A stretch of 64,000 nucleotides of DNA from Neomegalonema sp. (GCA_022760435.1 JALEFY010000019.1:1-64000); one strand, 5' to 3'. Counted from the first letter of the stretch, positions 28,578 through 37,351 are shown. A program made the numbers and translations. Notes: generated by a model not told the origin, from the sequence alone.

Positions 28578-29099
28578 TCAGGGCACCCTGAAATCATGGG
28601 CGATGCGAACCGCCAGACTGTCGCGCATCTGCCGAAAGGCTCCGAGCCGCTCATCCTCGCCGCCATCGACCTTTGTCGGATCCAGCGTCGGCCAGTGGAT
28701 GACCGGCACATCGGTGTAGCGCACGAAATCGAGAGCATGGGTATGGGCCGCCGGAGAAAGCGCAACGATCAGATCATAATCGCAGATATCGCCGCCACAG
28801 GTCTCCAGATCAGTGAAGCTCTGCGGGGCATGATCGCTCAGATCCACGCCGATCTCGGCAGCGGCACGCACCGCCAGCGGCTCGACCGTATCGCCCGAAT
28901 ACACCCCGACCGATTGCGCTGCGCGGCCCTCGCCATAGCGGGCGCGAAACAGGGCCGCCGCCATCGGCGAGCGCGAAGAATTATATGTGCAGGCAAACAG
29001 GATACGGCCCGGCAAGATCAGCGAAGCCGACGCATGCACGGGCTGCTCCCCCCCCTGATCAGCGGTCGAATTGGCCGGTTTGTCCGCTTCCTCGCCCAT
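28578..29099 (-). CDS. Low-molecular-weight protein tyrosine phosphatase family
   Basis: A 173-residue member of the LMW-PTP/arsenate-reductase fold. The P-loop is C37-TYNSS-R43 followed by SPMA, and a candidate general-acid aspartate is in HWPTLDPTKV. The P-loop sequence differs from the usual CxGNxCRS and lacks the second cysteine, as in many LMW-PTP-like proteins of this gene neighbourhood. The first about 30 residues are a variable extension. It lies three bases after UPF0262. Substrate unknown. Confidence 0.85.
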   Translation of the reverse strand: MGEEADKPANSTADQGGEQPVHASASLILPGRILFACTYNSSRSPMAAALFRARYGEGRAAQSVGVYSGDTVEPLAVRAAAEIGVDLSDHAPQSFTDLETCGGDICDYDLIVALSPAAHTHALDFVRYTDVPVIHWPTLDPTKVDGGEDERLGAFRQMRDSLAVRIAHDFRVP

Positions 29100-29102
29100 C
29101 GA

Positions 29103-29600
29103 TCACCGCACCGGCTTGAGCGCGCAAAGCAGCGTGAATAATCGCCGCGCAGTATGCGCGTCGACCAGAGCATTGGGCGCGAGACGCTCGGCCAGATGCG
29201 CCGCCCCCTCCAGGTGGAGCGCGCGCCGCTCCTCATCAATCTTCTCGATCTGGCTGGGCGCGAGGCTCTTGACCGCGTCGAAATAGCTGTCGCAAGCCTC
29301 GGTATAGGCGCTCATGACCCGGCGCATCGCTGAAAGCGGCAAGGAAAACTCGGCCTTGCCAGCATCGCTGGTCAGGCAGAACTGAAATCGACGCTCCTCT
29401 GCCATTACCTGCATCTGATAGGGCCCGCAAAGCGGAGGATCGACCTGCCGGAACCGGTTTTCCTCGGTCAGATCATACAGAGCGACCTGCTGTTCCTGCT
29501 CATATTGCGGATCGAGCACGTCGACACTTTCGACCTGCACCTGGCTGAGACGGTCGGTCTGGCCGAATTCCGGCTCGATGCGGGGAGATGCATCGCTCAT
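29103..29600 (-). CDS. UPF0262 family protein
   Basis: A 165-residue member of UPF0262, an uncharacterised alphaproteobacterial family. Recognisable core: QVALYDLTEENRFR, YQMQVMAEERRFQF, PLSAMRRVMSAYTEACDSYF, IEKIDEERRALHLEGAA. The N-terminal 30 residues are variable. It overlaps hisD by four bases and precedes the LMW phosphatase, an arrangement common in Rhodobacterales. No catalytic motif is evident; function unknown. Confidence 0.88.
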   Translation of the reverse strand: MSDASPRIEPEFGQTDRLSQVQVESVDVLDPQYEQEQQVALYDLTEENRFRQVDPPLCGPYQMQVMAEERRFQFCLTSDAGKAEFSLPLSAMRRVMSAYTEACDSYFDAVKSLAPSQIEKIDEERRALHLEGAAHLAERLAPNALVDAHTARRLFTLLCALKPVR

Positions 29601-30907
29601 GCCTCGCCCTCCTTCAGGCTTTCGAGCCGCACCCGCAAGGAAAGCCCATGCGCTTCGAGCCCTTCGGCATAGGCGAGGGTCTGCGCGGCCGGGCCGATGG
29701 CTTGCAGCGCGCGCGGCGAGGCTTTGGACAGCGTGGTGCGCTTCATGAAATCAAGAACTGACAGACCCGAAGCATAGCGAGCTGCCCGCGCGGTCGGCAA
29801 GACATGGTTGGGCCCGCCGACATAATCTCCGACCGGTTCGGGCGTGTAGGCGCCCAGAAAGATCGCGCCCGCATGGCGGATCCGGGCACTCACCGCCTCG
29901 GGATCGCGCGTGCAGATCTCCAGATGCTCGGGCGCGAGCCGGTTGGACAGGCTGGCGGCGATGGCCAGATCGGGCACGGTGATGATCGCCCCGTAGTCGC
30001 GCCAGGAGGCTCCGGCGATTTCACGGCGCTGGAGCCGTGCCAGCCGCGCCTCGACTGCTTGCGCCACCGCAGCCCCCAGATCGGCGCTATCGGTGATGAG
30101 GATCGATTGGGCCGAGCTGTCATGCTCCGCCTGGCTGAGCAGATCAGCGGCGATCCAGTCGGGGTCATTGTCGGCATCGGCGATCACCAGGATCTCGGAC
30201 GGGCCCGCGATGCTGTCGATCCCGACCTTGCCAAAGACCTGACGCTTGGCCGCGGCGACAAAGGCGTTGCCGGGTCCGGTGATGACATCAACCGGCGCGA
30301 TCGTCTGGGTTCCGTAAGCGAGGGCCGCCACCGCCTGGGCGCCGCCGATCTTGTAGATCTCGGACACCCCGGCGAGCTCCGCCGCGCAGAGCACCAGCGG
30401 GTTGAGCAGCCCGTCAGGCGCCGGTACCACCATGGCGATGCGCGCGACCCCGGCGGCGCGGGCCGGGATGGCATTCATCAGCACCGAGGACGGATAGCTG
30501 GCCAGCCCTCCCGGCACATAGATGCCCGCCGCATCGACTGCGCTCCAGCGCCAGCCGAGCTCCATCCCGCTCTCATCCACCCATGAGGCATCCTGAGGGA
30601 TCTGGCGCTGATGATAGGCCTCGATCCGCTCCGCGGCCAGCGCCAGCGCCGCCTGCTCCTCTTTGGAAGCCTGCTGCCGGGCCTGCGAAAGCTCCTCAGC
30701 GCCGACGCGCATCGTCGCTGGTTCAAGGCTCAGACGATCGAATTTTTCCGTATAGTCGAGCACCGCCTGGTCGCCGCGCGCGCGCACATCGGCGATGATC
30801 TGCGCCACCGTGTCATCGACATCCACCGCCTCTTCGCGCTTGGCGCCGAGCAAACGGGTGAAGGCAGCGTCGAAATCGGCGGCTTTGTAATCGAGAAACA
30901 GGGGCAT
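29597..30907 (-). CDS. hisD: Histidinol dehydrogenase
   Basis: HisD carries out the last two steps of histidine synthesis, oxidising histidinol to histidine with NAD+ and zinc. The 436-residue protein is complete: YVPGGLASYPSSVLMNAIPA, KIGGAQAVAALAYGT, DVITGPGNAFVAAAKR, IDSIAGPSEILVIAD, QAEHDSSAQSILIT with zinc and catalytic ligands, and NRLAPEHLEI. It heads the cluster that runs through UPF0262, phosphatase, infA, maf, RNase and yacG. Coupling of hisD with translation and RNA genes is a conserved order rather than a pathway. Confidence 0.97.
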   Translation of the reverse strand: MPLFLDYKAADFDAAFTRLLGAKREEAVDVDDTVAQIIADVRARGDQAVLDYTEKFDRLSLEPATMRVGAEELSQARQQASKEEQAALALAAERIEAYHQRQIPQDASWVDESGMELGWRWSAVDAAGIYVPGGLASYPSSVLMNAIPARAAGVARIAMVVPAPDGLLNPLVLCAAELAGVSEIYKIGGAQAVAALAYGTQTIAPVDVITGPGNAFVAAAKRQVFGKVGIDSIAGPSEILVIADADNDPDWIAADLLSQAEHDSSAQSILITDSADLGAAVAQAVEARLARLQRREIAGASWRDYGAIITVPDLAIAASLSNRLAPEHLEICTRDPEAVSARIRHAGAIFLGAYTPEPVGDYVGGPNHVLPTARAARYASGLSVLDFMKRTTLSKASPRALQAIGPAAQTLAYAEGLEAHGLSLRVRLESLKEGEA

Positions 30908-31191
30908 GGCTGACTCTTTGCATAGAATATCGGAGCGGTTTGGCCCGCAGGCTGCGCGAGGTCAAGCCTTGGCACAGGCAAGAGCACTGGCACTGGCCAG
31001 GGCAAGGGCAATGGCCGGTAGAAACGGCGTTTACCGACAATCGGCCGCCAAGCGGGCGCAACCACGCGCGGATGCGTTGCGCGAGCGCCCGCAATGCCGC
31101 ACATTTGCCGCGGTCCAGGCAGACAGTCGCGCAAAGGCTCGACCTGCTCTGGCGGGCCTTGAGGGGATGAACACAAGTGAAGGGGGCCGCA

Positions 31192-31971
31192 ATGGCCAGT
31201 CAGAAATTTCCACGTCGCTCATTCTGGGCGCGCTCGCTCACCGGTCTGTCGGCCGCGCTGGCAGCCTTGCTCGGCAGCACCACATTGGCGCCGCAAGCCG
31301 ATGCGCGCTCCCTGTTCGAACCGGCGGCCGACGGGGTGGTCTATGTGCGCAAGACCATCGTGGTCGGTCGCAATACCGTCTTTGATGGCAAGGGGCTCGT
31401 CTATTCCTGGGATCCGAACGATCCGAACAATGAATGCTCGCAAAAGGAAGGCATGGACGAGCTGTTCAAGCTCAAGACCGGCGCGACCTTGCGCAATGTC
31501 GTCATTCGCTATTCGCCCAACGGGCTCGAGGTTGGCGGCGATAATGTCCTGATCGACAATGTCACCTTCGAGAAGGTCTGCGAAGATGCGCTGGTGCTGG
31601 GCTATCGCGGCTCGAAGAAGCGCGTGCATAACGTGATCATCCGCAACAGCGAGTTTCGCGGCGGTTCCGACAAGCAGATCCAGGTCAATAACGCTGAGAA
31701 TGTCTACATGTATGGCAACAAACATGTGGGTGGCGGTGCCGGGATGAAGATCAGCCCAGGCAACAAGAACATCTATCTGTGGAGCACCAGCTTTGACGGC
31801 ACCAAGCATGGCGTGCGCCTGCAAAGCGATCTGCATATGGGGGTTGGCGACATCGCCGCCGATGGCAGCTTTACCCGGCTGAAGGTCTATGAATATCCCG
31901 ATCAGCCGGCGAAAATCATCGATATCAGCGCGCCGCCAGCGCTGCCCTTTGATCCCGATGCGCGCAAATAA
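31192..31971 (+). CDS. Secreted pectate lyase, PL3-type
   Basis: Probable polysaccharide lyase cleaving de-esterified polygalacturonate by beta-elimination. The 259-residue protein shows the PL3 right-handed beta-helix pattern: VVGRNTVFDGKGLVY, CSQKEGMDELFKLKTGATLR, the NVVI and NVTFEKVCEDALVLGYRG rungs, and a calcium-helix portion NSEFRGGSDKQIQVNNAE. The N-terminus is an export signal with an Arg pair (PRRSFWARSL) and a hydrophobic stretch, possibly Tat. The ATG at 31192 is preferred over GTG 31177 because AAGGGGG lies at proper spacing. It is a single gene with no other pectin-utilisation gene nearby. Substrate is inferred from family. Confidence 0.78.
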   Translation: MASQKFPRRSFWARSLTGLSAALAALLGSTTLAPQADARSLFEPAADGVVYVRKTIVVGRNTVFDGKGLVYSWDPNDPNNECSQKEGMDELFKLKTGATLRNVVIRYSPNGLEVGGDNVLIDNVTFEKVCEDALVLGYRGSKKRVHNVIIRNSEFRGGSDKQIQVNNAENVYMYGNKHVGGGAGMKISPGNKNIYLWSTSFDGTKHGVRLQSDLHMGVGDIAADGSFTRLKVYEYPDQPAKIIDISAPPALPFDPDARK

Positions 31972-31988
31972 TCGCGCATATCCGCTTG

Positions 31989-32047
31989 GAAGGGGTTGAT
32001 TTCACGGGGGTATTTCGATGCCCCCACGAAAATCAACCACCCCTCTT
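31989..32047 (+). terminator. Terminator of the pectate lyase gene
   Basis: A long imperfect hairpin: AAGGGGTTGATTT...CGGGGGTA pairs with TGCCCCC...AAATCAACC..CCCCTC. It has more than 18 paired positions with one small bulge and is followed by TCTTTT. It ends just before the tmRNA promoter region. Confidence 0.8.
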
Positions 32048-32080
32048 TTCCAGGGCGCGATCATCGCATATATTTGATGG

Positions 32081-32410
32081 GTCTTCGGACTATGGCGATA
32101 AACGCGCTCGTAATAAACGGCTCGGACCCGGGGGCGGTACCCGGCGGCTCCACCAGGCTCTGCCCAACCTGTCGTTTGCAGGAAGGGACGCACAGAACGA
32201 TGGGGCCGAAATAGGATCGACGGACGTCTAAAGGGGTTAGCTTTTGCTCGGTGGGGTGCTACCGTTATCGGCCCGAATTGTACAGTTGCAAACGACAACC
32301 GTGCTCCGGTCGCGCTCGCAGCCTAAGCTGCGCGCAAAACCGAAACCTAAGCCCTTATCCTTAGCCGGATAAGGCGGGGCCCGCAGGCGCCTGGCAACAG
32401 AAGCCTGCAC
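32081..32410 (+). ncRNA. ssrA: tmRNA (SsrA), circularly permuted two-piece form
   Basis: tmRNA rescues stalled ribosomes and tags the peptide for proteolysis. The gene is permuted as in other alphaproteobacteria: the acceptor piece comes first, ending in an encoded CCA at 32155, and the coding piece starts at 32202 with GGGGCCGAAATAGGATCGAC. GGGGCCG pairs with CGGCTCC to form the acceptor stem and keeps the G3-U70 alanine identity pair. The T-arm has CCGGG/CCCGG arms. The tag frame is GCA at 32288 to TAA at 32324, encoding ANDNRAPVALAA. The segment 32156-32201 would be excised. A TATATT -10 candidate is at 32069. The 5' end (32081) and 3' end (32410, after a GCAGGC/GCCTGC stem) are estimates. 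Confidence 0.95.
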
Positions 32411-32576
32411 CTTCCCACACATCCCTCTCGTCCTCCCGCCGACCACGCGCGCGCTCGGCTGGGCAAGCCCCCCTTGGGGCAAGCACCCGCTGGGCAGGCA
32501 TGCGCGCGGCTCAAAAGATTTTGCTCTGCTCCGAAAATTGGTATAGCCGAAGAGAGAGGCATCCAGGAGTGAGACT

Positions 32577-33140
32577 GTGACAGAGCTGAATTACGGGCAG
32601 ATGATGCAGCGGGCCATGCAGGGGCTGGTCGCCGAGGCTCTCTCCCTCGTTGCCGAAAACGGCCTGCCCGGGGATCATCACTTCTACATTACCTTCCGCA
32701 CCAATAGCCGCGATGTCGAAATGCCCGAATGGCTGCGCGAGGCTCATCCCCGCGACATCACGATTGTGCTGCAACACGAGTTCTCGGGCCTCACCGTGAG
32801 CGAAGACGGCTTTTCGGTGACGTTGTCCTTCTCCGATCAGCCGGCGACCCTTGTTGTCCCGTTCGATGCGATCGAGCAATTCGCCGACCCCAAGGCGGAG
32901 TTCGGCTTGCGCTTTGACACGACCGATTTCGACGACGATGCCGATCTGGAGGATGCCGAGATCGACGCGACGGACAGTGACGCCGAGAGCGAGCTCGAGG
33001 CCGAACTCAGTGCCGATGTGCTGCCCGCGCCGGATCAGGATGCGCGCGACAAGAAACGCCGCGCGGAAAGCCCTGAAGACGGGGACGCCGACAAGCCTGC
33101 CGGCGAAGTCGTCAGCCTTGATGCGTTCCGCAATCGCTAA
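32577..33140 (+). CDS. sspB: ClpXP adaptor SspB, alphaproteobacterial type
   Basis: SspB tethers ssrA-tagged proteins to ClpX for degradation. The 187-residue protein has the alpha-type core: HFYITFRTNSRDVEMPEWLR, PRDITIVLQHEFSGLTV, LVVPFDAIEQFADP, then a long acidic Asp/Glu linker, and the C-terminal ClpX-binding tail VVSLDAFR. Start is GTG with AGGAG eight bases upstream. It lies about 170 bases after tmRNA, which produces its main substrate tag. A perfect hairpin GACGCAA/TTGCGTC follows the stop codon directly but has no T-run. Confidence 0.95.
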   Translation: MTELNYGQMMQRAMQGLVAEALSLVAENGLPGDHHFYITFRTNSRDVEMPEWLREAHPRDITIVLQHEFSGLTVSEDGFSVTLSFSDQPATLVVPFDAIEQFADPKAEFGLRFDTTDFDDDADLEDAEIDATDSDAESELEAELSADVLPAPDQDARDKKRRAESPEDGDADKPAGEVVSLDAFRNR

Positions 33141-33334
33141 GACGCAACATTTTGCGTCAGATCGCGTCCCTCATACCCTCAAGGGGTTGACCTCCCTACA
33201 TCTAGCCGTGCGATAACCAGCGCATACCCTGGAGTGGGGCCGCAATGACGGCATTGCTTCCGGGTGCCTTGACACCAGGGCCGGCCTATCGAGCAGTCAA
33301 GCGCCAGCCCGCTGATAATGAGGGGACCAACCCA

Positions 33335-33511
33335 ATGAGACTTACCGCCCCGCGCCGCTGGGTCTTCGTCGTGTCGATCTGCTTTTTTGCGCTCGCTTGC
33401 ACGATGATGTTCCGCCCGGATGTCCTGCCGCAATTCAATGCCTACGCGATCTGGGTGCTGTTCTGGGGCTATATCATCATGCTGCTCGGCGTGTTGCTGC
33501 GCCGACTTTAA
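33335..33511 (+). CDS. Small two-helix membrane protein
   Basis: A 58-residue protein with two membrane segments (VFVVSICFFALACTMMF and YAIWVLFWGYIIMLLGVLL) separated by a short loop, and basic ends (RLTAPRR; LLRRL). The ATG is preceded by GAGGGG at good spacing. An in-frame upstream ATG would add 30 residues without features. Function unknown; similar short ORFs occur in related genomes as far as I recall. Confidence 0.65.
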   Translation: MRLTAPRRWVFVVSICFFALACTMMFRPDVLPQFNAYAIWVLFWGYIIMLLGVLLRRL

Positions 33512-33536
33512 CTGCACAGCGCCCCAAGCGGTGCCT

Positions 33537-34172
33537 TCAAGGATGCTGCGCGACCCCATCGCGCAGCATTGCAACGAAAGCATCGGCAATCTCTTCGGGG
33601 CTTTGACCGCCCTCGCGATACCAGACGGTCGCCCAGTTCATCGCCCCGAAGATCATCAAGCGGCACAGGCTGGCACTGACCTCCGGGCGCAGGCCCAGAT
33701 CATCGACCAGCGCGCGCCAGCGATCCTCATAGATCTCCCGCACCTCGATCAGCCGCCCGCGCACGTCATCACTCGTGTTCGACAAATCAGGCTGCACAAT
33801 CGCCACCCGATTGCCCAGCCGCAGCGTCTGCCCCAGATGCGTGCGGCAGGCGATGCGCAGCCGCTCCCAGGGGTCGGTCTCCCCCGCCAGCGCCTTGTCC
33901 AGCGCGTCATGGAACTCGCCGACGCCCACCGCATGGACTTCGACAAACAGCTCCTCCTTGGAGGGGAAGTGGTGATAGAGCGAGCCAGGCAGAATGCCGA
34001 CCGCGCCAGCAATATCGCGCATCGAGGTGCCGTCATAGCCGTTCTGCCCGATCAGCTCGCTCGCGACCCGCAACACCTCCTCGCGGCGCCCGGCAGGCCG
34101 CGCGCGCTCCTGAGAGTCGCGATCGGGGGAGATGCTTTCTTGCGAAGATTGATCGGTTTTCCGGCCGGCCAT
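33537..34172 (-). CDS. TetR/AcrR family transcriptional regulator
   Basis: A 211-residue repressor with an N-terminal TetR HTH (SELIGQNGYDGTSMRDIAGA, GILPGSLYHHFPSKEELF) and a mostly helical C-terminal ligand domain. Sequence character resembles acyl-CoA-linked TetR regulators, but the ligand is unknown. ATG at 34172 has AAGGTGG upstream; an earlier ATG in frame lacks a site. No obvious target gene is divergent; the nearest upstream gene is rpsI. Confidence 0.9.
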   Translation of the reverse strand: MAGRKTDQSSQESISPDRDSQERARPAGRREEVLRVASELIGQNGYDGTSMRDIAGAVGILPGSLYHHFPSKEELFVEVHAVGVGEFHDALDKALAGETDPWERLRIACRTHLGQTLRLGNRVAIVQPDLSNTSDDVRGRLIEVREIYEDRWRALVDDLGLRPEVSASLCRLMIFGAMNWATVWYREGGQSPEEIADAFVAMLRDGVAQHP

Positions 34173-34324
34173 GTGGAAAAGCCACCTTTCTCGGACTTTG
34201 CGTATCGAACGCATTTCTCGGGCTTCTATCAACGCCCAAATATACCCGATGCCAATACGTGCCTTTGGGGATGAGACGAAACGACACTTGACGCAAGGGC
34301 GCTTGCAACGCTGGCGCAGAAACG

Positions 34325-34353
34325 AAAAGAGCGAGGCACCTTGCGCGCCTCGC
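34325..34353 (-). terminator. Terminator of the rplM-rpsI operon
   Basis: GCGAGGC (34331-34337) pairs with GCCTCGC (34347-34353). Read on the minus strand it is followed by TCTTTTCG. It lies 28 bases past the rpsI stop. Confidence 0.85.
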
Positions 34354-34381
34354 CCCCATTTTCCAACAATCGCCCGAGCGC

Positions 34382-34894
34382 TTAACGCTTGGAGAACTGG
34401 AAGCTCCGGCGCGCCTTGCGCTTACCGTATTTCTTCCGCTCGACCACGCGGCTGTCGCGGGTAATGAAGCCAGCCCGCTTGAGCGCCGGACGCAAGCTCG
34501 GATCATAGAGCGAGAGCGCCTTCGAGATCCCGTGACGCACCGCGCCAGCCTGGCCCGAAAGTCCGCCGCCCTTGACGGTGCACAGGACATCGAACTGCCC
34601 ATCGACGCCAGCGACTTCAAAAGCCTGACGCACGACCATTTGCAGAACCGGACGGGCGAAATACTCGTCGAGTTGCTTTTCGCGGCCATGCTGATCGCGC
34701 ACGGTCACCTTGCCCGAACCCGGGAAAACCCAGACCCGCGCCACGGCATCCTTACGCTTGCCGGTCGCGTAGGAGCGACCGAATTCGTCGCGCACCGGCT
34801 CGGTCGGCGTACTGCTCTGCTCAACCGGCGCTGCGCTCTCCTCGCCAGCGACCGCTTCCTTGAGGTCTTCGAGGGATTTGATTTCTTCTGCCAT
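34382..34894 (-). CDS. rpsI: 30S ribosomal protein S9
   Basis: S9 contacts the P-site tRNA with its basic C-terminal tail. The 170-residue protein has the family core ([39 protein letters not shown]) and the invariant C-terminal end [11 protein letters not shown]. It carries an N-terminal acidic extension of about 40 residues, common in alphaproteobacteria. It follows rplM by 22 bases. Confidence 0.98.
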   Translation of the reverse strand: MAEEIKSLEDLKEAVAGEESAAPVEQSSTPTEPVRDEFGRSYATGKRKDAVARVWVFPGSGKVTVRDQHGREKQLDEYFARPVLQMVVRQAFEVAGVDGQFDVLCTVKGGGLSGQAGAVRHGISKALSLYDPSLRPALKRAGFITRDSRVVERKKYGKRKARRSFQFSKR

Positions 34895-34916
34895 TCGTTT
34901 CTAACCTCTGCGCGGC

Positions 34917-35381
34917 TTACTCGGCCCGGACATTCTTGCGGTTGCGGCCCGCAAAGTCGATCACTTCGGGATTTTGCGCCTCATGCGGATGCTCGGTACC
35001 GGCATAGATCCGCAGATTGGCCAATTGCTTGCGGGTCAGCGGGCCGCCCGGCATCATGCGCTTGACGGCGCGGAACAGCAGCCGTTCGGGATAGGCGCTC
35101 TCGAGCGTCTGGCGCGCCGTGCGCGACTTGATCCCGCCGGGATGGCCCGTGTGCCAGTGGAACACCTTGTCCTCACGCTTGCGACCGGTCAGGGCCACCG
35201 CTTCGGCATTGATGACGATGACATTGTCACCGCAATCCATATGCGGGGTGAAGGTCGGCTTGTGCTTGCCGCGCAGGCGCATGGCGATCATCGAGGCGAG
35301 GCGGCCAAGCACCACGCCCTTCGCGTCAATGATCACCCATTTCTTTTCGATCTCCGACGGTTTGGCGGAGTATGTCTTCAT
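34917..35381 (-). CDS. rplM: 50S ribosomal protein L13
   Basis: L13 is an early-assembly 50S protein. The 154-residue protein reads [45 protein letters not shown] and [19 protein letters not shown]. The ATG at 35381 gives the normal N-terminus; two earlier in-frame ATGs exist, one at 35411 with a GAGAAG upstream. It forms a standard two-gene operon with rpsI. Confidence 0.97.
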   Translation of the reverse strand: MKTYSAKPSEIEKKWVIIDAKGVVLGRLASMIAMRLRGKHKPTFTPHMDCGDNVIVINAEAVALTGRKREDKVFHWHTGHPGGIKSRTARQTLESAYPERLLFRAVKRMMPGGPLTRKQLANLRIYAGTEHPHEAQNPEVIDFAGRNRKNVRAE

Positions 35382-35503
35382 CGGATCGCTTTTCAGCGTT
35401 TCGCTGGTCATCGGGCTACTTCTCAGCTGAACTTTCCTGGTCGGCTCTACCGCCCTGCACCGCAAGAGACGCAGATGCGTCCCCGGCGCCGCAAAGGGGC
35501 AAA

Positions 35504-35532
35504 ACGAAAAACGCGCCCCGAAAGCGAGGCGC
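35504..35532 (-). terminator. Terminator-like hairpin upstream of rplM
   Basis: GCGCC (35513-35517) and GGCGC (35528-35532) with CCGAAAGCGA between. The flanks extend the pairing, and on the minus strand a GTTTTTCG run follows. It lies between the lipoprotein gene and rplM, so it may end the lipoprotein transcript or attenuate rplM. Confidence 0.6.
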
Positions 35533-35610
35533 GCCCTTGAGCACGGTCAATAAGGCGATGGTTTCACAAGGTCAAGCGAAAGGCTCGAAAAAAGCTGCAA
35601 AACCAGCGCA

Positions 35611-35638
35611 GAAAGAGTGGGGTGTGATAGCACCCCAC
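35611..35638 (-). terminator. Terminator-like hairpin after the lipoprotein gene
   Basis: GTGGGGTG (35617-35624), loop TGATAG, CACCCCAC (35631-35638): a perfect eight-pair stem, followed on the minus strand by TCTTTC. It lies 17 bases past the lipoprotein stop. Confidence 0.75.
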
Positions 35639-35654
35639 CCCATCAAACCTTCGA

Positions 35655-36686
35655 TCAGACCTCAAAACCGAGCTTTTGCAGGGTCTCGATGGTCAGCGCA
35701 CCATTGCCGATCAGGTTGTTTTGACGCTGGAATTTCGCCACAGCCATCGCGGTGTTGCGCCCATAAACGCCATCGATGCGATCGGCATAAAGGCCGCGCG
35801 CCTGAAGGACCTGTTGCAAGCGACGAATGGTGCTCGGCGCGGTGTTGGTCTCACACAGAACCGAAACCCATTCGGTCTTTTCCGGCGAAACCAGCTCACG
35901 CTTGCTCACGGTCTTGAAGCTCGCAGGGACCGGCACAGCGCGGGTCGAGGCGGGGGTGACCATCTCTTGCACTTCCACCTTGCGGGTCACCGCGGGGATG
36001 GTGATCTTGCGGGTCGTCGCCGGGGTATCGACCACCCGTTTGGAGATGGTGCGGGTGACCGCCGGGATGGTGATGGTCTCGGTGCGCTCGGCCTGATCGA
36101 TCACGCGCTTGGTCTCGGTACGGTATTGCGCCGGGATCTCAACAAGGCAGAGGACTTCGCCGGTGGCCGAAGTCTTCTGATCGAGGACCGGCACACCGTA
36201 AGGCTGCGCGCCGCGCTTCCACTCGGTGCGCGCCGGGCTCACAAGCACTCGCTCCTGCACGCTCTTGTAGCTTGCCGGGATGGTGCGCAGCTCGGTGCGC
36301 TCCGGCTCGACAACCACCGTCTCAACCACGGTCTTGTAGGTCGCTGGCACCACCTCGATGCGCTCGGAGGCTTCGGTGACGACGACATCCTTCATCACCG
36401 TGCGATAGGTGGCCGGGACAACCACGGTGCGCTCGGCCGCTTCACGCTCGACCACGCGCTCCTCAACGGTCTTGTACTGCGCCGCGCTCACCACACGCGC
36501 ATAGCACTCGCCCGGTTTGGCATTGGGCGGCAGCGCGCCGGTTTGCTCTGCGGCCATCGACGCATCCGCCTGCGCCTGGGTCGAGCCGAACAAGCTGGGC
36601 TCATTGGAAACGCTGGTGCTCGTGCTCGCGCAACCGGCAACCAGCGCAACGCCGCCAGCAGCGATGATGAATTTGATCGGGTTCAT
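35655..36686 (-). CDS. Repeat-rich lipoprotein with peptidoglycan-binding domain
   Basis: A 343-residue lipoprotein. The signal peptide ends in lipobox LVAGC with C19. About eight units of 22-25 residues follow, each of the form aromatic-K-T-V, then a V-x-x-x-E-R-T-E-like strand, then I/VPA, for example YRTVMKDVVVTEASERIEVV. The C-terminal 70 residues are a PG_binding_1 domain (STIRRLQQVLQARGLYADRI, DGVYGRNTAMAVAKFQRQN). ATG at 36686 directly precedes the signal. Likely a periplasmic or outer-membrane-anchored, wall-bound protein; the repeats resemble no domain I can name. Single gene with its own terminator. Confidence 0.85.
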   Translation of the reverse strand: MNPIKFIIAAGGVALVAGCASTSTSVSNEPSLFGSTQAQADASMAAEQTGALPPNAKPGECYARVVSAAQYKTVEERVVEREAAERTVVVPATYRTVMKDVVVTEASERIEVVPATYKTVVETVVVEPERTELRTIPASYKSVQERVLVSPARTEWKRGAQPYGVPVLDQKTSATGEVLCLVEIPAQYRTETKRVIDQAERTETITIPAVTRTISKRVVDTPATTRKITIPAVTRKVEVQEMVTPASTRAVPVPASFKTVSKRELVSPEKTEWVSVLCETNTAPSTIRRLQQVLQARGLYADRIDGVYGRNTAMAVAKFQRQNNLIGNGALTIETLQKLGFEV

Positions 36687-36838
36687 GTCGATATCTCCCA
36701 CTCTCCTAAGCGCTCGCGCCGCAAGCCGGATCGACTCGTCACGAGCATGTGATGTCCCCAAAACACGATACCTGTTCCATTCCAAGAAACAATCGTCGAT
36801 TTGCAGCGTAAACCGCTCAGAACCGTTACTCGCCAGCG

Positions 36839-37267
36839 CTATTTGGGGGGAATAGCGTAAGTCGCCGTCGCATGGGCCACGGGCTGATCAACACCGCTCG
36901 AATAGAGATAAGCCTCGCCAACCGACAGGGATCTGCCGAGCTTGAGCAACCGCACCTCGCAGCGCATCGGCGCCGCCGCGGCCGGTTTGCGCAGGAAATT
37001 GATCGACAGATTGGTGGTGACGGTCAGCGGCTCGCGCCCGATCATCGCCAGCGTCGCCGCATAGAAGGTGCAGTCGGCGAGCAGGAACATCGCCGGGCCG
37101 GACACCGTCCCCCCCGGGCGCAAATGCTTTTCCTGCACCGGCAGGCGCATTGCCGCGCACATCGGCCCGATGCTCTCGAGCGTCAACTCGCCCCGGATCT
37201 GCGGGAAAACCTCGAAAAGAAAGCTCTCAAGCTCAGACAAGCTCAGAACGGGTTGACGATCGCTCAT
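36839..37267 (-). CDS. PaaI-family hotdog thioesterase
   Basis: A 142-residue hotdog-fold protein. HLRPGGTVSGPAMFLLADCTFYAA gives the PaaI helix with the G-G-x-x-x-G-P pattern and the acidic residue (D) near the catalytic position. TVTTNLSINFLRKP and VGEAYLYSSG are later strands. Acyl-CoA substrate unknown. Divergent from a crotonase-family gene with an 84-base spacer, so a shared acyl-CoA pathway is plausible. Confidence 0.88.
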   Translation of the reverse strand: MSDRQPVLSLSELESFLFEVFPQIRGELTLESIGPMCAAMRLPVQEKHLRPGGTVSGPAMFLLADCTFYAATLAMIGREPLTVTTNLSINFLRKPAAAAPMRCEVRLLKLGRSLSVGEAYLYSSGVDQPVAHATATYAIPPK

Positions 37268-37351
37268 TCTTTTCCCTCACTACAGGCAGCGCCGCTCATA
37301 AACACGCTCGCGAAAACCTGCACGGCGCGGGAGGAAAAAGGAACCCTGATC

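Noticed and set aside
30908-31191. Short direct repeats (GGCAAGAGCACTGGCACTGGCC-like) before the pectate lyase gene
   Set aside because: They are imperfect and short, probably local slippage; no gene or structure could be supported.
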